A stretch of 64,000 nt of DNA from Ruminococcus sp. (GCA_015066665.1 SVNX01000010.1:1-64000); one strand, 5' to 3'; shown: positions 16,455 through 25,547, numbered from the stretch's first letter. A program made the numbers and translations. Notes: generated by a model not told the origin, from the sequence alone.

Positions 16455-17381
16455 TTATTCCTCCGTGGGCTTTGTTTCGGATGCAGCCTCGGTCGGACGC
16501 GGCGTCACGGTCTCTTCAAAGAATTCCTTGACCGTATTGTAGAAATTGCCGCTCAGGATGAAGACATCGTCGTTCTCATCCTGACTGCCGCCCATGGCAA
16601 TGCGGAATACTGCGATTTCGCTGCCGTAGGTGTACATGTACTTCAGGGCATCCTTGTGATTCTTGTAGTCAATGGCGGAGATGTCGGTTTCCACCATGTT
16701 GATCAGGGTCTTGAAGTTGGAATCCATGGATGCGGCAATACGCTCGTAGTCGGTCTGGTTGACCATCTCGGTGATGATGTCGGCGACCATGGCACTGCGC
16801 TGCGTTTCGCCGTTTTCAAAGAGCGGGTAGGTGATGAGCTTCTCCATCTGGGAGGGGCCGAGGTACTGGGGCGCATTGCTCTCGGTGAAGCCTCTTGTGC
16901 CCGCAGGAACAACATAGTTGACGCCTGCGAAGATATTGCTGATCTTCTGAAATGCCTCGGAATCGAGGATAATATAGCGGTCGACCACAATCTCCGATTC
17001 GTAGGCAATGGCTTCCTTCAGCTGCTGCGCACCGCCGTTGTTGTAGAAATCAGCGAGTGTAGCCTGACGGCCGCCCACAACGGACAGCATATTGGTCGGC
17101 ATGGAAACAAACATGATCCTCTTATCCGCAGGGCACACTCTGGCGATGAGGAACGTGAGCGGCTCGGGTGCCTCATCCTCGTCGAGGACGAACAGGAGTG
17201 TCATATTGCTGTCAGTGCCGGGCTTTTTGACATTGCCTGCGTTTTTGATGATGGTCTCGTTGTCGCCGCCGATCAGATCGAACAGATACACGGCCACGCC
17301 GCCGATGAGAATCATACTGAGCAGAAATGCAATCAGAAAGGGGATGGCAACATGTCCTTTTTTCTTTCTTCTTTTCACCAT
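16455..17381 (-). CDS. LytR-CpsA-Psr (LCP)-like membrane protein, degenerate
   Basis: 308 residues: basic cytoplasmic start (MVKRRKKKGH), one membrane helix (about 12-36), then an extracellular domain (about 58-290) resembling the LCP fold that transfers glycopolymers to peptidoglycan (FLIARVCPADKRIMFVSMPTNM corresponds to the family's conserved strand). The arginine-aspartate catalytic signature (R-x-D-T/S) expected after that strand is replaced by P-T-N-M, so catalysis is doubtful. It ends in an acidic Thr/Pro tail. It has its own promoter with an unusually long leader of about 200 nt and is co-transcribed with tatD. Confidence 0.7.
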   Translation of the reverse strand: MVKRRKKKGHVAIPFLIAFLLSMILIGGVAVYLFDLIGGDNETIIKNAGNVKKPGTDSNMTLLFVLDEDEAPEPLTFLIARVCPADKRIMFVSMPTNMLSVVGGRQATLADFYNNGGAQQLKEAIAYESEIVVDRYIILDSEAFQKISNIFAGVNYVVPAGTRGFTESNAPQYLGPSQMEKLITYPLFENGETQRSAMVADIITEMVNQTDYERIAASMDSNFKTLINMVETDISAIDYKNHKDALKYMYTYGSEIAVFRIAMGGSQDENDDVFILSGNFYNTVKEFFEETVTPRPTEAASETKPTEE

Positions 17382-17459
17382 ATCCGGATACCTCCCATTG
17401 AACCTTGCAGAGCGGAAATGCCGACATCATGAATGATATATGAAAGTTTCGGATTTCGC

Positions 17460-17488
17460 TTGCTTTTTTTTAAAAAAAGTGTTATAAT
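17460..17488 (+). promoter_or_regulatory. Promoter reading toward alr
   Basis: TTGCTT (17460-17465) and TATAAT (17483-17488), 17-bp spacer. The leader to alr is about 225 nt. It contains a long imperfect stem between GTGCGGATGGA (near 17508) and TCCGTCTGCGC (near 17541). Confidence 0.75.
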
Positions 17489-17582
17489 GTAAATATGCGT
17501 CAGATTGTGCGGATGGATTCCTGTACATGCGTATCCCTGTCCGTCTGCGCATAGAATGGACAGAACACACAAAGACATGTTT

Positions 17583-17611
17583 ATTATAGCACAGGCACTC
17601 ACAAACTACAA
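17583..17611 (-). promoter_or_regulatory. Promoter of the LCP-like/tatD operon
   Basis: TTGTAG (17606-17611) and TATAAT (17583-17588), 17-bp spacer, leftward. It faces the alr promoter, so the two transcripts overlap over about 80 nt (17495-17576). Confidence 0.75.
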
Positions 17612-17720
17612 GCGAAATCTGTGATTTTTACTGAATTATTACAGTTCTGTTCCCGTTTCGAAACCAATTCGACATTTTCCCGGAAGAAATCCGGCATGAA
17701 ACAGAAAGAAGGAAGCCAGC

Positions 17721-18890
17721 ATGCAGTATCGTCAGCGGGCCTGGGCGGAGATCTCGCTCGATGCCCTCTCCCATAATGTACAGTCCATTCAGGCCGTTCT
17801 GTCCGGCGGCACACAGTTCTGTGCGGTTGTCAAGGCCGATGCCTATGGACACGGTGAGGAGTTCATCTGCCGCAAGCTGCATGACATCGGCGTCCGGTTT
17901 TATGCGGTCTCGAGCTTTGAGGAGGCCATGCGTGTGAGAAAATGGTGTCCGGAAGGGGAGATCCTCATTCTGGGCTACACATCTCCCGAATGTGCCCCGA
18001 TGCTGGCAGAGCATAATATCCTGCAGGCAGTGGTCTCCGGTGAATATGCCGCTGCACTGTCCGCACAGGCACTGCCCGGCAAGCCCGTCCGCTGTCACAT
18101 CAAGCTCGACACCGGCATGGGACGCATCGGCGTACCCGCACGGGATAAGGCACGGTGTCTGTCCGAGGTGGAGACGATCCTCTCGCTGAAGGGCCTCACG
18201 ATCGAAGGTCTGTTCACGCATTTTGCGGCAGCCGATGAGGAAACACCGGATCATGTTGACTACACGAACCGCCAGGAGGCGGCACTCTTTGATACATACA
18301 AAGCCCTTGAGGCACGCGGCATCCGCCTGCCCCATGTGCACTGCATGAACAGTGCAGCCATCTGCTACCGGAACAATCCCGAAAGCACGCTTGCCCGTGC
18401 CGGCATTATCATGTACGGACTCATGCCGAATGCGGCGCTTTCCATGCCGCTCGATCTGCAGCCCGTTCTTGAGCTGCGCTCACGCATCAGCCACATCAAG
18501 ACGGTTGATGCCGGTACCTGCATCAGCTACGGCCGCACCTATGTTGCGGAGCATACGCAGAAAATCGCCACTGTGACCATCGGCTATGCGGATGGCTACA
18601 GCAGACTCCTCTCCGGAAAGGGCGAGGTGCTTGTCTGCGGCGTACGCTGTCCGGTTGTGGGACGCATCTGCATGGATCAGCTGATGATTGACATCGGCGC
18701 AGTGCCGGATGCACAGGTCGGCACAGTCGTGACGCTGATCGGCCGGGACGGCAGTGACTGCATCACAGCGGATGAGGTGGCCGGCAAGTACGGCACCATC
18801 GGCTATGAGGTGGTCTGCGGCATTTCCAAGCGTGTGCCGAGAATTTTCAGGGATCGGGGCGTCCTCGTCCATGAGGACAGTCTGGTTTAG
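17721..18890 (+). CDS. alr: Alanine racemase
   Basis: PLP enzyme that interconverts L- and D-alanine for peptidoglycan (EC 5.1.1.1), cytosolic. 389 residues: N-terminal PLP barrel with the Schiff-base lysine at Lys38 (VVKADAYGHG), the LDTGMGRIG motif near 129-137, catalytic Tyr270 on the C-terminal beta domain (CISYGRTYVAE), and CMDQLMID near 319. Length and motifs are standard. AAGGAAG precedes the ATG. The gene after it starts 54 nt downstream past a small CCTGCC/GGCAGG hairpin, so read-through is possible. Confidence 0.96.
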   Translation: MQYRQRAWAEISLDALSHNVQSIQAVLSGGTQFCAVVKADAYGHGEEFICRKLHDIGVRFYAVSSFEEAMRVRKWCPEGEILILGYTSPECAPMLAEHNILQAVVSGEYAAALSAQALPGKPVRCHIKLDTGMGRIGVPARDKARCLSEVETILSLKGLTIEGLFTHFAAADEETPDHVDYTNRQEAALFDTYKALEARGIRLPHVHCMNSAAICYRNNPESTLARAGIIMYGLMPNAALSMPLDLQPVLELRSRISHIKTVDAGTCISYGRTYVAEHTQKIATVTIGYADGYSRLLSGKGEVLVCGVRCPVVGRICMDQLMIDIGAVPDAQVGTVVTLIGRDGSDCITADEVAGKYGTIGYEVVCGISKRVPRIFRDRGVLVHEDSLV

Positions 18891-18944
18891 TTTTTTGTCA
18901 CCTGCCCTGCGGCAGGATGGATTACAATACATTTGGAGGAAGCT

Positions 18945-21878
18945 ATGAAATACGCTCTGGGCATTGATGTCGGTTCAACGACAGTAAAAACTGTGGTATG
19001 TGATGAAGCCGGCAATGTTCTGCATTCCGCTTATCAGCGGCATTTCTCAAAGGTCAAGGAGGCTGTGGCAGCACAGCTGACAGCCATTGCAGAAAAATAT
19101 CCCGAGGCCAAGTTCCGTACAGCCATGACCGGCTCTGCGGGTCTGGGTCTGGCCAATGCCGCCGAGATCCCCTTTGTACAGGAAGTGCATGCGGCGTTTC
19201 TGGCGGTTAAGACATGCTATCCCGATACCGATACGGTCATTGAGCTGGGCGGTGAGGATGCCAAGATCATCTTCCTGACCGGCGGCGTGGAGCAGCGCAT
19301 GAACGGAACCTGCGCCGGCGGTACGGGTGCCTTCATCGACCAGATGGCCACGCTTCTGGGCATTACTGCGGATGAGCTGGATGAGGCTGCCCTGCAGGCA
19401 AAGCGTACCTATCCCATTGCTTCCCGCTGCGGTGTCTTCGCAAAATCCGATATTCAGCCCCTGCTCAATCAGGGTGCGGCCCGAGAAGACATTGCTGCAA
19501 GTATCTATCGTGCCGTGGTCGATCAGACTGTGGCCGGCCTTGCACAGGGCCGTGAGATCAAGGGCAAGGTGCTCTTCCTCGGCGGGCCGCTCTCCTTCCA
19601 GAAAGGCCTGCGCAATGCCTTCATCAAAACACTCGATTTATCCGAAGAGAATGCGGTGTTCCCCGAACAGGCACCCGTATTTGTGGCACTCGGCAGTGCG
19701 CTCTATGCCGCCGAAAGCAAGCTCGGTGCCCGCACCGCTTCCATGCTGCTTGCGCAGGTGGAGAATGCCAAGGCTGCTTCCGAGGTGCTCACGGGCGAAC
19801 CGCTCTTCGATTCCCATCAGGAATATGAGGAATTCGTGGCACGCCATAAGCGTCACGACCTGAAATATGCTGATCTGCGCACCTACGAGGGCGACGCCTA
19901 CCTCGGCATTGACTCCGGTTCCACCACGACAAAGCTCGTGCTGATCACCGAGGATGGCCGTCTCCTCTACAGCCACTACGCATCCAACGAGGGGCAGCCC
20001 CTCGACCGCATTGCCACAAAGCTTGCACAGATCTACCGTGACAAGAATCCTGCTCTGCGCATCCGCAGCAGTGCGGTTACGGGCTATGGTGAGGATCTCA
20101 TCCGTGCCGGACTGTCCGTGGACTTCGGTATTGTGGAAACTGTAGCCCATTTCAAGGCCGCTTCCTTCTTCTGTCCCGATGTGGACTTCATCATCGACAT
20201 CGGCGGTCAGGACATCAAGTGCTTCAAGATCACAAACGGTGCCATCGACAGCATCATGCTCAATGAAGCCTGCTCGTCCGGCTGCGGCTCCTTCATCCAG
20301 ACCTTTGCCATGGCACTGGGCTATGACATCGCAGAATTCTCTCAGATGGGTCTGTTTGCCAAGAATCCTGTGGAGCTCGGCTCCCGCTGCACTGTCTTCA
20401 TGAACAGCAGCGTCAAGCAGGCACAGAAGGACGGTGCCACCGTGGAGGACATCTCCGCCGGCCTGTCTTCCTCCATCATCAAGAATGCAATCTACAAGGT
20501 CATCCGTGCCAAGAGCGTGGACGAGCTTGGCAAAAATATCGTTGTACAGGGCGGTACCTTCCTCAATGACGCCGTGCTGCGCTGCTTTGAGCGTGAGATC
20601 GGCCGGAATGTCATCCGTCCCGCCATCTCCGGACTCATGGGCGCATTCGGTGCGGCACTCTATGCCAAGGAGCAGGTGCAGACCCAGGAGCAGGAGAGCC
20701 GTCTCATTTCCCCCGAGGCACTTGAGGCCTTCTCTTATACATCCAAGAACATCCGCTGCGGCGGCTGTACCGCCAACTGCCTGCTGAACGTGATCCGTTT
20801 CTCCGACGGCGGCAAGTTCGTGTCCGGCAACCGCTGCGAAAAGGGCGCCGGCATCAAGCGTACCTTTGAAGTGCCCGACCTCTATACATATAAATACGAC
20901 AGCCTCTTCCAGCTCGCCAAGACCCAGCCCGCCGTATCCCGTGCCAAGGTGGGTCTGCCCATGGTGCTGAATTTCTACGAGCAGCTGCCCTTCTGGCACA
21001 CACTGTTCACAAGGCTCGGCTTTACTGTGGAAATCTCGGGCGAAAGCGACCGCAAGACCTATTTCAAGGGGCAGCATACCATTGCATCCGATACGGTCTG
21101 CTATCCCGCAAAGATCGCCCATGGCCATATCGAGAATCTGCTCGAAAAGAATGTGGACTTCATCTTCTGGCCGTGCATGAGCTATAACCTCAAGGAGGAC
21201 AACACGGACAACTGCTTCAACTGCCCGATCGTTGCCTATTACCCCGAGCTGGTGCATGCCAACCACAGCGGCCTCAATAAGCATAATTTCTTCTATCCCT
21301 TCATGGATATGAATAACCCCAAGAACGTGACCAATGTCATGAAGCGTACCCTCGCCAAGTACAATATCGGCGGACAGGTGGCCGGTGCGGTGGATGCCGC
21401 TTACAAGGCCATGGACAATTTCCGTCAGAGAATCGCTCTGCAGGCACAGGATGTGATCCGGCAGGCAAGAGCGGAGGGCCGCAAGATCATTGTCCTCGCC
21501 GGCCGTCCCTATCATCTCGACAAGGAGATCAACCACGGCATCCATAAGCTGATCACCAGCCTTGGCCTTGCCGTTGTGACGGAGGAGAGCGTGGCTTCCC
21601 TCGGCATGATGCCTAAACTCCATGTCCTCAACCAGTGGACCTATCACAGCCGTCTCTATCGTGCGGCACAGTATGTGACCACGCAGCCCGATATGCAGAT
21701 GGTGCAGCTGGTGTCCTTCGGCTGCGGCATTGACGCCATCACGACCGATGAGGTGCGCAGGATTCTCGAATCCGGCGGCAAGCTGTACACCCAGCTCAAA
21801 ATCGATGAGATCACCAATCTCGGTGCAGCCAAGATCAGACTGCGCAGTCTGCTTGCGGCCATGGGCGGAAACGCCTGA
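18945..21878 (+). CDS. Acyl-CoA dehydratase activase-like protein with two ATPase domains and a DUF2229 region
   Basis: 977 residues from ATG 18945 (GGAGGAAGCT upstream; the in-frame TTG at 18933 lies over the ribosome site). Two BadF/BadG/BcrA/HgdC-type ATPase domains stand in tandem: about 1-265 (GIDVGSTTVKT) and about 318-580 (GIDSGSTTTKL). Each keeps the cysteines that in dimeric HgdC hold a [4Fe-4S] cluster at the subunit interface: Cys123/Cys162 and Cys443/Cys482. A Cys-rich stretch (605-631, CGGCTANC..NRC) and a dehydratase-related DUF2229 region follow, with DTVCYPAK, FWPCMSYN and NCFNCP. The family couples ATP hydrolysis to low-potential electron transfer. The physiological substrate of this branch is unknown. 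Confidence 0.85.
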   Translation: MKYALGIDVGSTTVKTVVCDEAGNVLHSAYQRHFSKVKEAVAAQLTAIAEKYPEAKFRTAMTGSAGLGLANAAEIPFVQEVHAAFLAVKTCYPDTDTVIELGGEDAKIIFLTGGVEQRMNGTCAGGTGAFIDQMATLLGITADELDEAALQAKRTYPIASRCGVFAKSDIQPLLNQGAAREDIAASIYRAVVDQTVAGLAQGREIKGKVLFLGGPLSFQKGLRNAFIKTLDLSEENAVFPEQAPVFVALGSALYAAESKLGARTASMLLAQVENAKAASEVLTGEPLFDSHQEYEEFVARHKRHDLKYADLRTYEGDAYLGIDSGSTTTKLVLITEDGRLLYSHYASNEGQPLDRIATKLAQIYRDKNPALRIRSSAVTGYGEDLIRAGLSVDFGIVETVAHFKAASFFCPDVDFIIDIGGQDIKCFKITNGAIDSIMLNEACSSGCGSFIQTFAMALGYDIAEFSQMGLFAKNPVELGSRCTVFMNSSVKQAQKDGATVEDISAGLSSSIIKNAIYKVIRAKSVDELGKNIVVQGGTFLNDAVLRCFEREIGRNVIRPAISGLMGAFGAALYAKEQVQTQEQESRLISPEALEAFSYTSKNIRCGGCTANCLLNVIRFSDGGKFVSGNRCEKGAGIKRTFEVPDLYTYKYDSLFQLAKTQPAVSRAKVGLPMVLNFYEQLPFWHTLFTRLGFTVEISGESDRKTYFKGQHTIASDTVCYPAKIAHGHIENLLEKNVDFIFWPCMSYNLKEDNTDNCFNCPIVAYYPELVHANHSGLNKHNFFYPFMDMNNPKNVTNVMKRTLAKYNIGGQVAGAVDAAYKAMDNFRQRIALQAQDVIRQARAEGRKIIVLAGRPYHLDKEINHGIHKLITSLGLAVVTEESVASLGMMPKLHVLNQWTYHSRLYRAAQYVTTQPDMQMVQLVSFGCGIDAITTDEVRRILESGGKLYTQLKIDEITNLGAAKIRLRSLLAAMGGNA

Positions 21879-21925
21879 TATAAAAGGAAATCATAGCATT
21901 TCCCACTTCTGAAAGGAGCCGTACT

Positions 21926-23167
21926 ATGTCGGAGTATCCCGTATTTACCGAAAAAATGAAGGCAACGCATACCATTCTGATTCCCAATATGCTGCCCATT
22001 CATTTCAGACTGCTGATGAATGTGTTTGAATCCTACGGCTTCCACTGCGAGCTTCTGGAGAGTGAATCCCGCACCGTTGTGGAAGAGGGCCTGCGCAATG
22101 TGCATAATGATACCTGCTATCCGGCTCTTCTCGTCATCGGACAGTTCATGGAGGCACTCAAAAGCGGCAAATACGATCCCAACCGCACCGCACTGATGCT
22201 GGTGCAGACCGGCGGCGGCTGCCGTGCGTCCAATTACATCTACCTGCTGCGTAAATGTCTCGAGGAGCAGTTCCCGCAAGTACCTGTGATCTCTTTGAAT
22301 TTCTCCGGTTTTGAGAAGGAATGTGCCTTCCAGATGACCGCACCCATTACGCTCAAGTGCTTGTACGGCATTCTGTACGGCGATATGCTCATGACCATCT
22401 ACAACCAGTGCCGCCCCTATGAACTGATTAAGGGCAGCTCTGAAAAATGTCTGAAGATGTGGCAGAAGCGTCTGGACAAGCTCTTCAAGGAGAATAAGTA
22501 CACCAACACAAAGAAGATTTACCGCATGATTCTGGCCGATTTCGGCAAGATCGAGCGTTCGAGCGTGCCGAAGGTCAAGGTGGGTATCGTGGGCGAGATC
22601 TACGTTAAGTATTCCCCCCTTGCCAATAACCACCTTGAGGACTTCCTGCTGTCCGAGGGCTGTGAGCCGGTTGTGCCCACATTCCTCGAATTCATGCTCT
22701 ACTGGGCCATCAACAAGATAACCGATGCCAAGCTCTATGACGCCGCCAATGCCAAAACCCCCATCTTTAAGGCGGTTTATAAGCTCTTCTACAGCAAGCA
22801 GAAGGAGTTCATCAGCGAGATCAAGCGACACGGCATGTTCACGCCGCCCCACGAGTTCGATGAGATTCTCCGCTGCGGCAAGCAGTATATCAGCCTCGGC
22901 GTCTCCATGGGTGAGGGCTGGCTGATTCCCGCTGAAATGGGTGCCCTGGCCGAATCCGGTACCGAGAACATCATCTGCACCCAGCCGTTTGGCTGTCTGC
23001 CGAATCATATCGTTGGCAAGGGCATGAGCCGTGCTGTCAAGAATGCCCATCCCAATGCGAATATCATTGCCATTGACTATGACCCCGGCGCTACCCGCGT
23101 CAATCAGGAAAACCGCATCAAGCTGATGCTGGCCAATGCAAAGGCAGCAGGGGGTGGCAAAGCATGA
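21926..23167 (+). CDS. 2-hydroxyacyl-CoA dehydratase-like partner protein
   Basis: 413 residues, similar to the HgdB/COG3580-3581 type parts of the large activase-dehydratase polypeptides found in many Firmicutes. Conserved cysteines: NDTCYPALL (Cys64), TGGGCRASN (Cys99) and ENIICTQPFGCLPNH near 352-358. These are candidates for iron-sulfur ligands. It starts 47 nt after the activase stop, with GAAAGGAGCC upstream of the ATG. Elsewhere the equivalent is often fused to the activase; here it is a separate gene. It may be related to double-cubane cluster proteins (established for some family members), but which reaction it catalyses cannot be told. Confidence 0.8.
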   Translation: MSEYPVFTEKMKATHTILIPNMLPIHFRLLMNVFESYGFHCELLESESRTVVEEGLRNVHNDTCYPALLVIGQFMEALKSGKYDPNRTALMLVQTGGGCRASNYIYLLRKCLEEQFPQVPVISLNFSGFEKECAFQMTAPITLKCLYGILYGDMLMTIYNQCRPYELIKGSSEKCLKMWQKRLDKLFKENKYTNTKKIYRMILADFGKIERSSVPKVKVGIVGEIYVKYSPLANNHLEDFLLSEGCEPVVPTFLEFMLYWAINKITDAKLYDAANAKTPIFKAVYKLFYSKQKEFISEIKRHGMFTPPHEFDEILRCGKQYISLGVSMGEGWLIPAEMGALAESGTENIICTQPFGCLPNHIVGKGMSRAVKNAHPNANIIAIDYDPGATRVNQENRIKLMLANAKAAGGGKA

Positions 23168-23907
23168 CCCCCCGTAAGCTGCAGGCGCTGATCGAGGCGG
23201 AGGGCATCACGCTGCTGAGCTTCGATATTTTCGATACGCTCATCACCCGGCCGTTTGAAAAGCCCACACAGGTTTTCAGCTATATGACGGAGAATTTCCC
23301 GCCCGTACCCGACAGCTTCCCCCAGAGCCGCCCCCGTGCGGAGCAGCTTGCCCGAAGGGAAGCCCCCGGCGGCGAAGTCAATATGAATGAAATCTATGCA
23401 AAGCTTGCACAGATGGAGGGCTATACCCCCGAACTGTGCAAGACGCTGTGTTCCCTCGAAAAGGAAACGGAGCTGCGTCTCTGCAAGCCCCGTCCGGAGG
23501 GTGCTGCCCTGTTTCAGGCGGTTTCGGAGATGGATCTCCGTGTCATCCTGATCAGTGATATGTATCTGTCCCGGGAGCGCATCAGCCGGATGCTGTGCAA
23601 ATGCGGACTGAAGGATTTCCACGAGCTGTACATTTCCTGCGAATACCGCATGAATAAGGCCAATGGCGATTTGTTCCGCTATGTGAAAAAGCAGGAAGAG
23701 CTGCCGTTTTCGACGATGATGCATGTCGGTGACAATCCGATTTCCGACGTGATTGTCCCTCGCAATCTGGGCATGCATGCCGTTTACCTGCCGATGCAGG
23801 AGAATGCCCCCCTGCCCGAGCGTGACGGTGTGGACAGATTGCTGCCCCACGGCACAAGACGCCGCAATTTTGTTTCCTCCGTGGTGAGGAAGATCAGAGG
23901 AAAATAA
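23164..23907 (+). CDS. HAD-superfamily hydrolase-like protein
   Basis: 247 residues with the HAD motifs in order: motif I SFDIFDTLITRP (nucleophile Asp and general acid Asp near 20-24), motif II ISDMYLS (near 119), a basic residue before NKANGDLFRY, and motif IV HVGDNPISDV (near 186-195). The cap is a helical insert (about 30-110). Such proteins dephosphorylate small molecules or occur as domains of glycosyltransferases; the substrate is unknown. ATGA overlap with the preceding stop shows coupling to the dehydratase-like gene. The basic C-terminus (RRRNFVSSVVRKIRGK) is unusual. Confidence 0.8.
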   Translation: MTPRKLQALIEAEGITLLSFDIFDTLITRPFEKPTQVFSYMTENFPPVPDSFPQSRPRAEQLARREAPGGEVNMNEIYAKLAQMEGYTPELCKTLCSLEKETELRLCKPRPEGAALFQAVSEMDLRVILISDMYLSRERISRMLCKCGLKDFHELYISCEYRMNKANGDLFRYVKKQEELPFSTMMHVGDNPISDVIVPRNLGMHAVYLPMQENAPLPERDGVDRLLPHGTRRRNFVSSVVRKIRGK

Positions 23908-23908
23908 G

Positions 23909-23935
23909 AAAAACCCGCCTTATGGCGGGTTTTTG
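23909..23935 (+). terminator. Terminator of the alr/activase/HAD run
   Basis: Stem AAAACCCGCC/GGCGGGTTTT with loop TTAT and a T run, immediately after the HAD gene. Confidence 0.9.
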
Positions 23936-23944
23936 TTATATGGG

Positions 23945-24148
23945 GAAGCGGAAAAGATACTGCGGAGCAGCCTGAGGATTCCAAAGGGAATCATTCCCTT
24001 TGGCAGGGGGTAAAGGGGGACAGCGTCCCCCTTGCATGATGGGAAGAACGAAAGATTACTGAGACAGAGTGAGGATAATTAGTCATTTAGTTTATGGGAT
24101 ACTTTCCTCTGCAATGCGTAAGCGAGCAGACGCACTGCCTCAATCGCA
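23945..24148. repeat. Dispersed repeat, copy B (partner at 9666-9870)
   Basis: Left block (23945-24033) with the GGGAATCATTCCC palindrome and GGGGGACAGCGTCCCCC hairpin; right block (about 24096-24148) with CCTCTGCAATGCGTAAGCGA and GCAGACGCACTG. The middle 60 nt differ from copy A. Like copy A it directly follows an operon terminator of the CCCGCC type. Confidence 0.8.
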
Positions 24149-24155
24149 TCACCCT

Positions 24156-24818
24156 CTATTTCACTCCGCACACCCGCAGGATTGTTCCTTCCACAGTGAA
24201 CGAAACCTCCATGCCCCCAAAGCTCATTGTATAGACCCTTGTCGGATCGTTCTGATACTGCGGCCTTGGATCCTGCGAGAGAATCTCCACCAGTCCCGCC
24301 TGCAGATGTTCCGGCACAGCGGCACGGCAGGCATCGGGAAATTCCACTTCAAGCAGGCCTTCCTTCTGCTGCAGGGCAAAGCCGCCCAGTGCCTCGGGAT
24401 GGGCATCCGTGTAGGCAAGATAGGGCTTGATGTCATAGATCGGCGTGCCGTCCATCAGATCGGCACCGCTTACATGGAGTATGGGGCCATCCGGCGTATG
24501 CAGCTCAATTTTTTCAAGCCGCACGGAAGACAGCCCGATGGGATTCGGACGGAAGGGCGAACGTGTCGCAAATACGCCCATTCTTGTGTTGCCGCCAAGT
24601 CGGGGCGGACGGACTGTCGGCGACCAGTCCTGACGGATCGCTTCGGAAAACTGCCAGAGAATCCAGATGTGCGAGTAGCCCTCCAGTCCGCGGAAGGCAT
24701 CCGCCACACGGTATGGGGGCTCGAAAACGATCTGCGACTGCAGTCCCGTCAGACCGCTCTGCCGCGGAATGCCGAACTTTTCTGTGAAGGGACTGCGGAT
24801 ATGTGCGATAATATTCAT
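24156..24818 (-). CDS. trmO: TrmO/TsaA-type tRNA (N6-threonylcarbamoyladenosine-37) methyltransferase
   Basis: Methylates t6A37 of certain tRNAs using SAM (class VIII beta-barrel methyltransferase). 220 residues from ATG 24818, which follows TGAGGT; further in-frame starts up to 24848 lack a ribosome site. Family motifs: IAHIRSPFTEKFGIPRQ at the start, EGYSHIWILWQF near 60, then THRSPFRPNPIG-like ATRSPFRPNPIGLSSV and YDIKPYLAYTDAHPEA. A C-terminal extension (about 145-220) is common in Firmicutes. It follows the TM2 genes in the same direction and is separated from them by a terminator-like hairpin. Confidence 0.9.
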   Translation of the reverse strand: MNIIAHIRSPFTEKFGIPRQSGLTGLQSQIVFEPPYRVADAFRGLEGYSHIWILWQFSEAIRQDWSPTVRPPRLGGNTRMGVFATRSPFRPNPIGLSSVRLEKIELHTPDGPILHVSGADLMDGTPIYDIKPYLAYTDAHPEALGGFALQQKEGLLEVEFPDACRAAVPEHLQAGLVEILSQDPRPQYQNDPTRVYTMSFGGMEVSFTVEGTILRVCGVK

Positions 24819-24841
24819 GTGTGACCTCATTTTCAGGATGG

Positions 24842-24876
24842 AAAACACCTGAGAAGAAGCCTCCTCAGGTGCGTAT
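24842..24876 (-). terminator. Terminator after the first TM2 gene
   Basis: CACCTGAG arms (24846-24853 and complement at 24864-24872) followed leftward by GTTTTCC. Confidence 0.6.
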
Positions 24877-24878
24877 GT

Positions 24879-25520
24879 TTATACATAGTAGGGATTCGGC
24901 TTGAACAGCAGAATCAGTGTATCCAGTGCCCAGCCGATGGTGAATCCGCCAAGTGTCAGCAGATACAGAATGCCCATGATCGGCTTGCCTTCATAGAACT
25001 TGTGCGCACCAAGCCATCCGAAGAAGAAGCACAGCAGGAATGCCACCCACTTGTCCTTCTGTCTGCCGGGATTGGTGTTGATATTCTGGTTCATGTTGGC
25101 GTTATTGTTGTTCACAATGATATTGGGGGCAGCAGCCTGCATGACTTCGACCTGACAGCCGCATGCAGTACAGATCACAGCCGCCTTGGGAATCCGGCTT
25201 CCGCAGTGCTGGCAGAACTTCATATCCTGCATCGGCATTGCCGGCTGTGCGGGCTGCGGCATCGGCACGCCGCTCTGCATCTGCTGCACGGGCATGCTCT
25301 GCTGCTGATATACAGGGGGCTGCTGGGGCACGGACTGCGGAACGGGCGGAGGAGGAACCTCCTGCGGCATCGGCGGCACATCCATCTCAGGGGGCGGTGC
25401 CGGAATGTCGTCGACGGGTTCAGCGGTCACTTCTTCAAGAACGATGGCTTCCTTTGCCTCAGCCTCGGGCACATCCTGCTGCGGCTCGGGCTGCATCATT
25501 TTTTCCATTGTCGGATCCAT
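24879..25520 (-). CDS. TM2-domain membrane protein with zinc ribbon, paralogue A
   Basis: 213 residues. Acidic Pro/Gln/Met-rich disordered N-terminal half (1-100), a Cys4 zinc ribbon (FCQHCGSRIPKAAVICTACGC), an Asn-rich stretch (NNNNANMNQNINTN), then a TM2 domain (about 155-213: KDKWVAFLLCFFFGWLGAHKFYEG, second helix ILYLLTLGGFTIGW). TM2 proteins are two-helix membrane proteins of unclear role. It pairs with the next upstream gene, with which it shares the zinc ribbon and TM2 domain almost residue for residue; the proline-rich regions differ. Confidence 0.85.
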   Translation of the reverse strand: MDPTMEKMMQPEPQQDVPEAEAKEAIVLEEVTAEPVDDIPAPPPEMDVPPMPQEVPPPPVPQSVPQQPPVYQQQSMPVQQMQSGVPMPQPAQPAMPMQDMKFCQHCGSRIPKAAVICTACGCQVEVMQAAAPNIIVNNNNANMNQNINTNPGRQKDKWVAFLLCFFFGWLGAHKFYEGKPIMGILYLLTLGGFTIGWALDTLILLFKPNPYYV

Positions 25521-25547
25521 TGTATCCTCCTTGTTGACAGGGTGAAA

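Noticed and set aside
17489-17720. 6S or other structural RNA gene between the LCP-like gene and alr
   Set aside because: There is a long imperfect stem, but no conserved RNA signature could be recognised; kept only as an unusual leader.
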